NCBI RefSeq assembly: GCF_902459535.1
Contig: NZ_LR699554.1
Span: 2,356,001-2,420,000 of the forward strand
Reading direction: 5' to 3'
Length of the DNA: 64,000 nucleotides
Origin: Paraburkholderia dioscoreae
GTDB lineage: Bacteria > Pseudomonadota > Gammaproteobacteria > Burkholderiales > Burkholderiaceae
Part shown: positions 1 through 9,342 of the stretch, in pieces
Layout: each line of letters begins with the position of its first letter
Position numbering within the stretch: the stretch's first letter is position 1
Position numbers and translations under genes: made by a program
The notes under the pieces: generated by a model
Seen by the model: the letters and a program-made list of their open reading frames with translations, nothing else
Told to the model about the DNA's origin: nothing
Databases searched by the model: none

Positions 1-1119
1 GAAATTGTTGGATCGTGTTCTTCATGCTAACCCCCGTAGAGTGAAAGTTGACTTCGGTTCATGCCGCTTGAAGCTGCCTGAAAAACAGGTGTGCCGAAGC
101 GGCGTTCAAGCCCGTCACGAGGACGGAAAAAGTGGCGAGGTCAGCGCTTTACGTCGTCACGATCACGGTTGGCCGATACCCCGTATCGATTGCCTGTGTC
201 GTTGTTTATCGACATCCGTTTTTCGTTGGCCCCGCCGCACCCCCGTAAAACGCGTGGACCTCCCCGAACGCGATTCACGAAGACTGTTGCTGCTGCCGGG
301 AAACTATTGCCGCCTGTCTATCTCTTTGCCGCTTCCCGGCTGCAGCGTATTTCGCTGTATGACTCGCTATTTGCAACGGCTGTGCCATGCGGTGTCAAAG
401 CCTTGCTGCGTAATGATCTGAGATTTGGCGGGGGGTGCTTCGGGGAGTTCGCAACACGCGATGACTCGGATTTGAGACGCCGGAAAGTGCCGTGGCGGAG
501 TCTTCTAAACATGCAGGAGGGCTTATTTCCGGAGGGCGGAAAACCCTTAGGATCATTGACTGGCAATAGTTTGGCGGATCACCGGTCAAATATGCCCGCA
601 CCCGCGCCGATGAAGTAGCTTTTACTCGGTGCGGTCCGACATGTAGCAAGCATGAGACGAACGATCGATGAGCGGCAGCATGGCAGCGGACGCAAAAGCG
701 GCACTCGTCTGCCTGCCTATGTGGGGTCGCGCACATTGCGCGATTGACGGCGGATCACTCCATCGCACGGGTTTGCGATGAAGCCCTTCAGATCGATGCC
801 GCGCCAGCAATTTTTCGACTATGCCGCGATAAACGCGTGGACGCTGCGCAACGCCTTACCGGGGAGCGCGTGTCGCAACGGTCCGGACTGCTACACGGCG
901 TCATGGATTTGCGTAAGGACAAGAAAACCACCACTCGTCATGTGCGAAATGACGAACGCGATAGAACGGAGCCGCAACGCGTCCGTTTTCATTCTGCCTT
1001 GCAAGGCAGACCCAAAAGAATTGGGTCCGCCAACAACGTTGGCCCCGACGTTTATCGCGCCGGTAAGCGCGTTCACGCGAGACACGATTGAATCTCGCGT
1101 ACGGCCTGGGATCCGTCGA
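1..1119. other. No credible gene; possible hairpin near its right end
   Basis: Several open frames cross this stretch but they overlap one another on both strands, lack good ribosome sites and have arginine/proline-rich translations typical of non-coding frames in GC-rich DNA. The only structure I can point to is an 8-bp inverted repeat, ACGCGAGA (1075-1082) and TCTCGCGT (1093-1100), just past the stop of the leftward MFS gene. It has no T-run, so it is at best a weak 3' hairpin. Confidence 0.5.
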
Positions 1120-2442
1120 TCAATGAACGTGCTGCACACCCGCGGCCAGCGTCCGCGTTCCCGGCACCACAAGACTTGCCATCAACGTGACTACCGAAGC
1201 GCCGATCACGTAATACGCCGGTGCCGCGAGCGACCCGGTCTCGCGGATCAGAACCGTGGCGAGCAGAGGCGCAAAGCCGCTGAACGCGACCACGGCAACG
1301 TTATACGACAGCGCAATGCCGCTGAAGCGGATCTGCACGGGGAAGTGATCGGCGAGCACCGACGCCCACGTACCGCTTGCCAGCGAAAACACCAGCGCCG
1401 CCAGCACGAATAGCACGACGGGGTCGACCGTATGATTGCTGAGCGCGACATAGAACGGATAACTCAGCACGATCAGCAACAAGGCGGACAAGCGCAGCAG
1501 ATGCCGGCGCGGGACTCGGTCGCCCAGCCATCCGGCGAATAGCAGCCCGAACGAACTGACGACGAGGTAAGCGTTCTGCGCAATCGCCGCCGTGCGCGGC
1601 GCATAGTGCAGTTGCTGAACGAGAAACGCCGGCATGTGGCCGTACAGAATGCCGTTCACGCCGGCCATCACCGCGATCGACATCACGCCGGCCAGCACCG
1701 CTCTGCTGTGGTTGCGCAGCGTTTCACGAAACGGCTGTTTCGCGACCGCGCCTTGCATCTGCTCGAATTCGGGCGACTCGTCGAGATTGCGCCGCATCCA
1801 GTACGACACGATCCCGCACGCGCCGCCGAACAGGAACGCGATGCGCCATCCGTAGGCGGCGGCGTCGGCGCTGGAGAGAAAGGTTTGCACGGCGAGGTTC
1901 ACGAGCGTCGCCAGCAACACACCGACATTGACCGCGCAGATGATGATCCCCGCAGCCAGTCCTGCGCGCTCGGGCGCGGCCTCCACGGCATAGGTGATGG
2001 CGCCGGGCATCTCGCCGCCCACGCAAAATCCTTGCAGCATGCGCAGCACGATGAGCAGGATCGACGCGGTGACGCCCCAGCTCTGATAGCTGGGCAGAAG
2101 GCCGAGGCAGATCGTGGCCGCCGTCACGACGACGATGGAGACGAGGAACACCGGCCGGCGCCCATAGCGATCTCCCCAACTGCTCAGGACGATACCGCCG
2201 AGCGGACGGATCACATAGCCGACCGCAAGAACGGAAAACGAGAACAGCAAACTGATCAGCGAAGACGCGTTGGGAAAGAACTGTGCGGCAATGTAATGCG
2301 CAAAGAACCCGTAGACGATGAAATCGTAAAACTCCAGCGAGCCGCCAAGACTCGCGATGAGGATCATCTTCCACTGCGCGCGTGAGATGCCGCGAGACGC
2401 GCTACGCTGCGCCGCGCCGGGTTCGTGCTGGGATGTTTCCAT
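1120..2442 (-). CDS. MFS transporter, aromatic acid/metabolite:H+ symporter type
   Basis: A 440-residue integral membrane permease of the major facilitator superfamily. The N-terminus (ILIASLGGSLEFYDFIVYG) matches the sugar/aromatic-acid-porter style first helix with the FYDFIVYG signature, and the loop 2-3 motif appears as GGIVLSSWGDRYGRRP. About twelve hydrophobic segments follow. The start at 2442 is chosen because GGAGG lies directly upstream; an upstream in-frame extension is arginine-rich and implausible. It is the last gene of a leftward group with a flavin monooxygenase and an FAH-family hydrolase, so it probably imports the aromatic substrate of that pathway. The substrate is not readable from sequence. 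Confidence 0.9.
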   Translation of the reverse strand: METSQHEPGAAQRSASRGISRAQWKMILIASLGGSLEFYDFIVYGFFAHYIAAQFFPNASSLISLLFSFSVLAVGYVIRPLGGIVLSSWGDRYGRRPVFLVSIVVVTAATICLGLLPSYQSWGVTASILLIVLRMLQGFCVGGEMPGAITYAVEAAPERAGLAAGIIICAVNVGVLLATLVNLAVQTFLSSADAAAYGWRIAFLFGGACGIVSYWMRRNLDESPEFEQMQGAVAKQPFRETLRNHSRAVLAGVMSIAVMAGVNGILYGHMPAFLVQQLHYAPRTAAIAQNAYLVVSSFGLLFAGWLGDRVPRRHLLRLSALLLIVLSYPFYVALSNHTVDPVVLFVLAALVFSLASGTWASVLADHFPVQIRFSGIALSYNVAVVAFSGFAPLLATVLIRETGSLAAPAYYVIGASVVTLMASLVVPGTRTLAAGVQHVH

Positions 2443-2507
2443 TGACTCCTCCGATAGGATTGTCTGGCTTCTGCTGGCCAGTACTGATGTGAGTGCCGGC
2501 AATACCT

Positions 2508-4055
2508 TTACGCGTGTTCGGTCTGCAAACCCGCGAAAACGTGCGACAGCAATGCGTGCAGTGACGCTTCGTCGTGAGCCGCGCCGTGTATGTACCGATC
2601 CGGCCTGATAAGCACGGCGCTCGCACCGATCTGCGCGAGCCACGCCCGGACCGCTGCGGAACCATCGGCGACGAGCGCCATGTCAGCGAGCGCCGCGCGT
2701 TCGGCGAGGCCGGGATGGTCAAGCAAAGTCTGCGGCAACATGACGAGCGCGAACCGGTAGCCGACGGCGTCATCGAGCAGACGTCCGTCGGAGAGTCTCG
2801 GCTGCGCGGCGATAGTCCCGGCCAGTGGCTGAGCGGGGCCAAGATGCGCGCCTTCGCCCAACCTCGGCTGCGGAGTGACGAAATTGCGGACCGCGCGGGT
2901 CGCGTCGCCGGTTTCGCCGGTTTCGCCCGCGGCAGAATCGGGACCGGCAGCGTGCAAAGGCGTCGTCTGGATCACCGCGCCGAGTTGCACAGCGGTCTCG
3001 ATGAACTCGCGCACATGCGGAGAGCGTTCCGATTCGTAGGTATCGAGCAGCGCGCCGTCCGCTTCGCCGCGAATCACCGCAGCGAGTTTCCACGCAAGGT
3101 TGCTCGCGTCGCGGATGCCGGCCGCCATGCCCTGCCCCATGAACGGCGGCGTCTGATGCGCGGCGTCGCCGGCGAGCAGGAGGCGCGCGTTGCGCCAGCC
3201 TTTCGCCACCACCGAGTGAAACGTGTAGACCGCGGAACGTTCGAGCGTTGCATCGGCCGGCGTCACCCAGCGAGCGAGCTTGTCCCATAGCCACTCGGAT
3301 GACGAAAGCCTCGACGTATCGTCGCCGGGCATGACCATCAGTTCCCACCGGCGGCGATTGTTCGGCCCGCGCGTATAGGTGCTCGGCCGCCTGGGGTCGC
3401 AATACTGGATCGAGTAGTCGCCGAGATCCGGGCGCGGCTTGTCGAGCAGCACATCCACGACGACCCAGCGCTCGTGCGACTTGAGATCGTCGAGTTCGGT
3501 GCCCATGAAGCGACGCACGATGGAGCGCGCGCCATCGCAGCCCACCACGTAACGCGCGGTCGCTCGTCCGAGCTTGCCCGTGCGGGTGTCTTCAAAGCGA
3601 AGCGCAACGCCGTTGGTGGTCTGATCAAGCGCGAAGGCTTCGTGCCGCAGACGAACGTCGATGTGCGGCTGCCTGGCAAGTTGCGCGCGCAGCGCGCGTT
3701 CCAGATCGGGCTGATGGAACTTGTAGCTCGCGCACCAGCCGAGCGGACCGACTCCGGTAGGCCGCGGCCAGTCGATCAGCAACTGGCCGGCCGCGTTGAC
3801 GAACTTCATGCCGGGCCCGACGAACAGGTTGGGCAGCAAGGTCTCGGAGAGACCGATGGTCTGGAATACGCGCATGCATTCCGCGTCGAAGTGCACGGCA
3901 CGCGGCAGCGCGAAGATGTCCTGGTCCCGTTCGAGCACCAGCACGCGCAAGCCGTCGAGGGCGAGCAGGTTGGCGAGCGTGGCCCCGGTCGGACCCAGGC
4001 CGATCACGGCGACGTCGTAGTCGCACGCGTCAGGGTTGGGGATGGGCTGTGACAT
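2508..4055 (-). CDS. FAD-dependent aromatic monooxygenase, MhpA-like
   Basis: A 515-residue flavoprotein of the class A aromatic hydroxylases (MhpA / PheA / PNPMO group), which use NAD(P)H and O2 to hydroxylate a phenolic ring. It shows the ADP-binding GxGPTG motif at residues 19-24, the GCDGARS motif at 172-178 and the FAD-ribityl motif LLLAGDAAH around 292-300 followed by PPFMGQGM. The start has AAGG nine bases upstream. Its neighbours are an FAH-family hydrolase upstream and an MFS permease downstream, the usual company of MhpA-like enzymes in meta-cleavage or related pathways. The 3-(3-hydroxyphenyl)propionate specificity is only a family guess. Confidence 0.88.
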   Translation of the reverse strand: MSQPIPNPDACDYDVAVIGLGPTGATLANLLALDGLRVLVLERDQDIFALPRAVHFDAECMRVFQTIGLSETLLPNLFVGPGMKFVNAAGQLLIDWPRPTGVGPLGWCASYKFHQPDLERALRAQLARQPHIDVRLRHEAFALDQTTNGVALRFEDTRTGKLGRATARYVVGCDGARSIVRRFMGTELDDLKSHERWVVVDVLLDKPRPDLGDYSIQYCDPRRPSTYTRGPNNRRRWELMVMPGDDTSRLSSSEWLWDKLARWVTPADATLERSAVYTFHSVVAKGWRNARLLLAGDAAHQTPPFMGQGMAAGIRDASNLAWKLAAVIRGEADGALLDTYESERSPHVREFIETAVQLGAVIQTTPLHAAGPDSAAGETGETGDATRAVRNFVTPQPRLGEGAHLGPAQPLAGTIAAQPRLSDGRLLDDAVGYRFALVMLPQTLLDHPGLAERAALADMALVADGSAAVRAWLAQIGASAVLIRPDRYIHGAAHDEASLHALLSHVFAGLQTEHA

Positions 4056-4122
4056 GGATATCTGCCTTCAATGATGGGCCGGCGCGGCGCTGCGAACATG
4101 CGCGCGCGCCGGCCGGACGCGC

Positions 4123-4974
4123 TCAGAGTTCGTCGGCGACCGGGTTGGACAGAATGCCGACACGGTCCACTTCGACCTCGACCACGTCGCCCGCTTTCAT
4201 GAAGAGCGGCGGATTGCGCTTGGCGCCCACGCCGCCCGGCGTGCCGGTCACGATCACGTCGCCGGGTGCGAGCGGCGTGAAAGTGGACAGATAGGCGATC
4301 TGGCTGGCAATGCCGTGAATCAGCATGTCGGTCGTCGCGCGCTGCACTTCCTGTCCGTTCAGCCGCGTGGTCAGCGTCAGCGTGGCGTTGGGCTCGATCT
4401 CGTCGCTCGTCACCATCCACGGACCGAATGCACCGGTGCGATAGAAGTTCTTGCCCGGCCCCCACTGCCCGGTGTGGCGCTGCCAGTCGCGAATCGATCC
4501 GTCGTTGTAGCAGGCGTAGCCCGCAATGTGATCCCACGCGCTCTGCTCGGCAATGCGCCGCCCGCCTTTGCCGATGATCACGGCAATCTCGCCTTCATAG
4601 TCGAACTGCGTCGACTCCGGCGGCCGCAGCATCGGCTGGCCGGAGCCGATCTGCGAGGCCGGCACGCGCATGAAGATCACGGGGTGCTCGGTCGTCTCGC
4701 GGTTGGTCTCTTTCACATGCTCCGCGTAGTTGAGGCCGACACAGAAAATCTGCCCGGGGTTCGGAATGACCGGCAACAGCGTCACCTCGGCCAGCGGATA
4801 GTCGCTCGCGCCGCTGTCGGCGAGGCGGCGCGCTTCGTCGAATGCATCCGCGGCGATCAGTGCCTTGAGGTCGGCGAAGCGTCCGTTCAGGCGCTTGCCA
4901 AGGTCGATCACTGTCTGATCGCGAACGATGCCGAAGGACGGCCCTTCATGGGTGGAAAAGCTGACGAGTTTCAT
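4123..4974 (-). CDS. Fumarylacetoacetate hydrolase family protein
   Basis: A 283-residue member of the FAH superfamily (fumarylacetoacetase, 5-carboxymethyl-2-hydroxymuconate isomerase/decarboxylase, acylpyruvate hydrolase). The short N-terminal domain MKLVSFSTHEGPSFG and the catalytic domain with FCVGLNYAEHVKE, the ExE metal motif in FDYEGEIAVII and CYNDGSIRDWQ are clear, ending in the typical TGTPGGVGA loop. The start at 4974 follows GGAG; an upstream in-frame ATG lies in the AT-rich divergent promoter. It probably hydrolyses the ring-cleavage product of the pathway started by the neighbouring monooxygenase and VOC enzyme. Exact substrate unknown. Confidence 0.9.
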   Translation of the reverse strand: MKLVSFSTHEGPSFGIVRDQTVIDLGKRLNGRFADLKALIAADAFDEARRLADSGASDYPLAEVTLLPVIPNPGQIFCVGLNYAEHVKETNRETTEHPVIFMRVPASQIGSGQPMLRPPESTQFDYEGEIAVIIGKGGRRIAEQSAWDHIAGYACYNDGSIRDWQRHTGQWGPGKNFYRTGAFGPWMVTSDEIEPNATLTLTTRLNGQEVQRATTDMLIHGIASQIAYLSTFTPLAPGDVIVTGTPGGVGAKRNPPLFMKAGDVVEVEVDRVGILSNPVADEL

Positions 4975-5014
4975 GTTGCTCCGTGGATAAAAACAGATGA
5001 TGGTCAAGAAAATT

Positions 5015-5034
5015 TATGCATTTGTTTTTGCATA
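5015..5034. promoter_or_regulatory. Inverted repeat in divergent promoter (candidate operator)
   Basis: TATGCA (5015-5020) and TGCATA (5029-5034) are perfect inverted arms separated by eight T-rich bases, in the unusually AT-rich stretch between the divergently transcribed FAH-family gene (start 4974) and VOC gene (start 5120). The IclR-type regulator at 5795-6550 is the obvious candidate to bind here. This is inferred from position only. Confidence 0.35.
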
Positions 5035-5119
5035 TTTATCGTTATTTGAGAATACACTTATAAAAACAGGTTTCACAAGACACTTTTTATCAGGGTTTAT
5101 CACTACCAAGGGGGACGAC

Positions 5120-5686
5120 ATGACATCGACGAAGACAAGGCGCCCCGGGCTGTCGCTCAGCCACATGGGCTTTTACGTGAGCGACATGGCACGGGTCGAA
5201 GACTTCTACACGCGCGTGCTGGAGTTCACCGTGACCGACCGCGGCAGTCTGTCGACGCCGCATGGCGATGTGCGGCTCGTGTTTCTGAGCCGGGATCCGG
5301 CCGTGCATCATCAGATCGTGCTGGCGAGCGGCAGGCCCGAGCACCTCGCGTTCAATCCGATCAACCAGATCTCGTTCGAGGCGGACAGCCTTGCGTCGCT
5401 AAAGCGCTTCTACCGGCGTTTTATCGAAGAGGACGCGAAGGAGATCACGCCGGTCACGCACGGCAACGCGATCTCGTTCTACGCGCGAGATCCGGAGGGA
5501 AACCGGCTGGAACTGTTTATCGACACGCCGTGGTACGTGGATCAGCCAATGCGCGTGGCGGTGGATTTCTCGCTACCCGATGCGCAACTGATGGAATCGG
5601 TGGAACATCATGCGCGCGGCTTGCCGGGCTTTCGCCCGCGCGCGGAGTGGGAAGCGGAGATGGCGGAGCGCATGGGCATCGCTTGA
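5120..5686 (+). CDS. VOC-family (glyoxalase/extradiol dioxygenase-like) protein
   Basis: A 188-residue single vicinal-oxygen-chelate protein. It begins SLSHMGFYVSDMARVEDFYTRVLEF, the classic first beta-alpha-beta module with a metal His, and later shows ISFYARDPEGNRLELFIDTP, with the metal Glu in RLELF. The C-terminal tail (VEHHARGLPGFRPRAEWE) is seen in small extradiol-dioxygenase-like proteins. Start chosen at 5120 with AAGGGGG upstream. It is divergent from the FAH/monooxygenase/MFS genes and convergent with the IclR gene, so it likely catalyses ring cleavage or a related step in the same pathway. Dioxygenase activity is an inference; other VOC activities are possible. Confidence 0.85.
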   Translation: MTSTKTRRPGLSLSHMGFYVSDMARVEDFYTRVLEFTVTDRGSLSTPHGDVRLVFLSRDPAVHHQIVLASGRPEHLAFNPINQISFEADSLASLKRFYRRFIEEDAKEITPVTHGNAISFYARDPEGNRLELFIDTPWYVDQPMRVAVDFSLPDAQLMESVEHHARGLPGFRPRAEWEAEMAERMGIA

Positions 5687-5794
5687 TGCGTGGCGCTGCC
5701 GTTGCGTGAACCTGTGTGATGCTGCGGGGCAGCGCCGCGCTGCCGTTGCCCGACACTACTGGCGTTGGTGCCGACACCGGTGCCGGCCGCACGC

Positions 5795-6550
5795 TCAGCC
5801 GGAAATGACGGCTCGCGTTCGCTGCGACGTGCGGGCGGCGGCTTCGCGGATCAACTCGACGAGCCGCTCCAGGTTCACGAATTCGAGCCGCGGCGTCGGC
5901 ACGATCAGCGCGAGCGAGCCGACGGCTTCGCCCTGATCGTCGGTGAAAAGCGGCGCGGCAATGGCCGAGACGCCTGATTCGAGCTCGCCCTTCGACAGAT
6001 AGAAGCCCGCCCGGCGAATCTTGTGCAAGGCGGCACGGAAGTCTTCGAAGCTCGGGCCCAGCCCGCTCGTTGCAATGTCGGCGGCGTGCCGCTCGAACAG
6101 CAGCGCGAGCTTCGCCTTCGGGAAAGTGGAAAGAATGGCTTTCGGCGCGGCGCCGAGAAACAGTGGCCGGGGACGCCCGCGCCCATAACGCAGATCGAGC
6201 TTCGAATCGAGGCTCTCGCGATGCGTATCCACCAACTCGTCGCCGTACCAGCGCGACATCACCACATCGAAGCCGGAATGCTCGCTCAGTTCGCGCATGA
6301 TGGGTTGCCCCACTTTCAGCAGCGGATCGGACATGCGCAGGTTGTAGTCGAGCTTGATGATGCGCGGACCCAGCCCGTATTCGCCACCGGAGAACCGCAC
6401 CAGCATGCCGGACTCGACCAGCTCACGCACATAGCGATAGGCCGTGGGAATCGAGCAGTCGAGCTCGGCGGCCACTTCTTCCGCGGAGAGAAAGGGGCGC
6501 CCCTCCGAAAAGAGTTCGAGTATGGAGAGAAGCTTGGCGATGCTCGACAT
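5795..6550 (-). CDS. IclR-family transcriptional regulator
   Basis: A 251-residue regulator. Residues 1-60 form the winged HTH (IAKLLSILELFSEGRPFLSAEEVAAELDCSIPTAYRYVRELVESGML), and the rest is the IclR ligand-binding domain (VMSRWYGDELVDTHRE, YLSKGELESGVSAIAAPLF, GSLALIVPTPRLE). IclR proteins usually control adjacent catabolic operons. The nearby monooxygenase/FAH/VOC locus and its AT-rich divergent promoter are the likely target. The gene ends about 110 bases from the convergent VOC gene and no clear terminator is visible between them. Confidence 0.92.
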   Translation of the reverse strand: MSSIAKLLSILELFSEGRPFLSAEEVAAELDCSIPTAYRYVRELVESGMLVRFSGGEYGLGPRIIKLDYNLRMSDPLLKVGQPIMRELSEHSGFDVVMSRWYGDELVDTHRESLDSKLDLRYGRGRPRPLFLGAAPKAILSTFPKAKLALLFERHAADIATSGLGPSFEDFRAALHKIRRAGFYLSKGELESGVSAIAAPLFTDDQGEAVGSLALIVPTPRLEFVNLERLVELIREAAARTSQRTRAVISG

Positions 6551-6592
6551 CGAGGAGATTGCCTTCCGGGTGGGGTCGCGGAATTATAGCCC

Positions 6593-6925
6593 TCAGCCCG
6601 CGGCGACGACGCCGATACGCAGGGCTTCGCCACCCGCCGCGATCGCGAGCAGGATGTCGACGTTCGGGTGCGCGCCCGGCCGGTTACGCGCGTCGGCCGT
6701 GTGCTCGGCGAACACGACGAGGCCGTGCGCGGCCGCTTTGGCGTCGAGCGTGCCGAATGTCTGCTGCAGATAGTTGTACACCGCGAGCGAGCCCTGCTTG
6801 CCCGGCTTGTTCTCGATGCTGGCGACCACGGCGCCCTTGCCGTCGATCAGATCGATACGCGCGATGCCCTCGATGCCTGGCATCTGCGCGAGGTTGTCCT
6901 TGAATACGTTGCCCGGTTGGATCAT
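6593..6925 (-). CDS. Small conserved protein, possibly DUF2322
   Basis: A 110-residue protein starting MIQPGNVFKDN. The start at 6925 is preferred over a GTG nine bases upstream because GAAGGAG lies at proper spacing only for the ATG. The sequence (IARIDLIDGKGAVVASIENKPGKQGSLAVYNYLQQTFGTLDA, then HTADARNRPGAHPNVDILLAI) resembles a small betaproteobacterial family I remember as DUF2322. No function is known to me. It is 42 bases upstream of the IclR gene on the same strand, but the two look independent. Confidence 0.75.
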   Translation of the reverse strand: MIQPGNVFKDNLAQMPGIEGIARIDLIDGKGAVVASIENKPGKQGSLAVYNYLQQTFGTLDAKAAAHGLVVFAEHTADARNRPGAHPNVDILLAIAAGGEALRIGVVAAG

Positions 6926-7011
6926 TGGAAACACTCCTTCTATTCGGAAAATGACAGCGCGGGCCGTATCTTATCCGATAGGGTGTCGTTCGATCACCGG
7001 GCGCAAAGCCA

Positions 7012-8925
7012 TCACGGCGTCCAGCGATACACCACCATGCTGGAGCCGTTGTAGTTGTCTTTCGTGATCACGTACTCGCCCGCGGCTCGGAGATACGCGC
7101 GCAGACCGTACATCGAATCGACGTCGTTGCCGACATCCACGGTTGCCGGACTCGAATTGATCAGCGTGGTGACGAGTTGACCGGTAGTGAGATTGAAGGC
7201 GTCGATATTGGGCACCGTATGCACGTAGCCGACGAACAGATAATTGCCCGCCGCTGTGATCGACTTGGGATTGGCGCTGGTGAGATTGATCACCGGGTCA
7301 GGCCGCGTGGTATTGCCCGCGCTCCAGCCGTGATACACCTCGATTCTCGACTGCATTGCCGTCCAGTCCCAGCTTCCGGCAATACCCTGCGCGAGAATCA
7401 TGGTGTCGCTTTCGGCGAGGTAGATGATGCGCGTAAGCGGCCGGATGCTCTGCGGAATGGAAATGGTGACCGCCGGACCCCATGCCGGTTTTCCATTGCC
7501 GTCGAAGCCGGTCAGCGGATAGTGGTAAATGTGATTCGTCCGGTCAAGGCCGGCCCACACGTCGCCCCTGCTGTCGATGCAGAAACCGCCCGTGACCTGG
7601 ACGTTCGTATTGAACGCCGTGCCTGGAATCGATGCATCCGGTATCGCGATGTAGCCGCTCGCTGGATTGAAATGGAAAAAGTAGAAGATGCCGGGGTTCT
7701 GTCCGGACGCCACCAGAATCCGGTTCCCGCCGACCGTGACCAGTTGGCCGAAATGTTCGTCGCGCTGCGTGTCGTTCATGTTCAGGCGCGGGTCGGACGG
7801 ATACGTGAACGGATCGACCGTGTTCGCCACGAACGTGCCGCCCGCCGTGCCGGTGTAAATATGCGTGCCGCTATAGAAGTAGGCGCCGTCAGTCGATGGG
7901 TCCGGCGCCGCCACCGCTTCGAAATTGAGGGACTGCAGCTTCCATTCGAGATTGCCGGCCGTGTCGTATGCATGAAGATCGGTGGCGCCATTGCGGCCGA
8001 GATCCCAGCCGCCGCCCCAAGGATTGTTCAGCACATACAGGTTGCCGGCGGCGTCCTTGCCGATACCGACCACGCGTGTGAAGCGCTTGTCGCCCACCTG
8101 CCCCTTGATCCCGCTGGTCGTGTCGAGATAACCGCCCTGAATGCCGAACGTGCCGGCCAACGTCGGCGTGCCCGCGATGGCGTAGCGCTTGATGTTCATG
8201 TCCGGTCCCTGGTCGCCGACCATCAGTTGCCCGGACGCTGCATCGAAATAAAGCGCGGAAGGCCGCGATGCAGCCGGCATCTGAATGGTGTTCAGCAGAG
8301 TCCCTGCCGGATTGAATTCGACAATTGCACCGGCGCTCTGCTGCGCGACCCAGAGATTGCCGGCGCTATCCAGCGCGAGTGCGCCCGGACTCGATACGTT
8401 GATGTCCCGCTGCCAGACGCCGTCGGTCGTGAAGATCCGCACGCGATTGCCGAAGAAGTCGCTCGCATACAGCAGTGAGCCCGCGGTCGCGAGGCCGGTG
8501 ATGACATCCGCATGCGGTATGCCCGTCCACACGCTGACGGGAATGATCAGATCGCGCGTCTGCGTGGCCCGGTTGTAGCGTCCCACCGAACCACTGCCGA
8601 ACGACTTGTTGTACTGCAATGCTGCGAAGATCGACGTGGCGTTGCCGGTTATGGCACTGCCCTGAAAGTCGGCATGTGTTCCGATCGAGCCAATGCTCTG
8701 GCCATTCTGGTAGATCGCGACGCCGCCCTCGTTTTCGTCCCACAGCGAAGCCGTGTAAATGACGCCTTCAGGCGCGACCCACATTGAGCGCGCGGTGTTT
8801 CCCACGTGTCCCGCGAGCGTGCCGAACGTGTTTGCCAACCAGTCGGTGGTGTATTGCGCCTGACAGGTCTGCGCGACCATGACCATCATTGCGCATAAGA
8901 CGACACTGATTCGATGCTTGATCAT
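7012..8925 (-). CDS. Secreted NHL/SMP-30-like beta-propeller protein
   Basis: A 637-residue exported protein. The start at 8925 gives a clear signal peptide (KHRISVVLCAMMVMVAQTCQAQ) with a GGAGAG site upstream; the upstream in-frame extension overlaps the AT-rich intergenic DNA and is not credible. The mature protein contains repeated blade-like segments (ALALDSAGNLWVAQQ, KDAAGNLYVLNNPWGGG, CIDSRGDVWAGLD, AAGNYLFVGYVH), typical of NHL or gluconolactonase-like propellers. No catalytic residues can be named. It stands alone, divergent from the flavoprotein at 9343, so its role cannot be read from context. Confidence 0.75.
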   Translation of the reverse strand: MIKHRISVVLCAMMVMVAQTCQAQYTTDWLANTFGTLAGHVGNTARSMWVAPEGVIYTASLWDENEGGVAIYQNGQSIGSIGTHADFQGSAITGNATSIFAALQYNKSFGSGSVGRYNRATQTRDLIIPVSVWTGIPHADVITGLATAGSLLYASDFFGNRVRIFTTDGVWQRDINVSSPGALALDSAGNLWVAQQSAGAIVEFNPAGTLLNTIQMPAASRPSALYFDAASGQLMVGDQGPDMNIKRYAIAGTPTLAGTFGIQGGYLDTTSGIKGQVGDKRFTRVVGIGKDAAGNLYVLNNPWGGGWDLGRNGATDLHAYDTAGNLEWKLQSLNFEAVAAPDPSTDGAYFYSGTHIYTGTAGGTFVANTVDPFTYPSDPRLNMNDTQRDEHFGQLVTVGGNRILVASGQNPGIFYFFHFNPASGYIAIPDASIPGTAFNTNVQVTGGFCIDSRGDVWAGLDRTNHIYHYPLTGFDGNGKPAWGPAVTISIPQSIRPLTRIIYLAESDTMILAQGIAGSWDWTAMQSRIEVYHGWSAGNTTRPDPVINLTSANPKSITAAGNYLFVGYVHTVPNIDAFNLTTGQLVTTLINSSPATVDVGNDVDSMYGLRAYLRAAGEYVITKDNYNGSSMVVYRWTP

Positions 8926-9342
8926 GGGTAAAGCTCTCCGCACGACTATTCCTCGCCAATTTGACCCGACGGATGTAACGACAGGGGATTGATATGAAAA
9001 TATCTTGTTGAGTAGACAGGACAATCCATACAGCGCAGATACAAATAAAAAAAGATAAAAAAAAGAAACTTCACGGCTGTTTTCTCCGGCGTGCTCCGCG
9101 CCACGGCGCAATCACGCGGAGATTGCCGGCGACGTCATTTCAGCGACCGTTTTTACCGATGCGCGCCGCGTGCAATTACCCCTCTTTTCCGCTCTTTACC
9201 GATAACTGAACTCAGGCGCACAATCTCTGCGGATATCGCGGTCCGCCGCCGCTACCTGATCTTTCAGGTTGTCCGTACCGGCGCGATATCCGGCGGTAAG
9301 CTCACCACGGGCGCCATGCGCACTCTCTATTCGGAAAGCACA
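8926..9342. promoter_or_regulatory. Divergent intergenic region with nested inverted repeats
   Basis: 417 bases between two divergent genes. Near 9046-9070 there is a purine-rich A tract. Closer to the flavoprotein start is an outer perfect inverted repeat GGATATCGCG (9231-9240) / CGCGATATCC (9282-9291), enclosing an inner hairpin ACCTGA (9254-9259) / TCAGGT (9264-9269). If transcribed with the gene at 9343, this forms a structured 5' leader ending about 50 bases before the start codon. As DNA it could be an operator. Neither is proven. Confidence 0.5.

Noticed and set aside
91..618. A 175-residue frame at the left end
   Set aside because: Low-complexity Arg/Ser/Pro translation, no ribosome site, overlaps several equally poor frames on both strands.
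778..1413. A 211-residue rightward frame
   Set aside because: Arginine-rich and overlaps the real MFS gene on the other strand.
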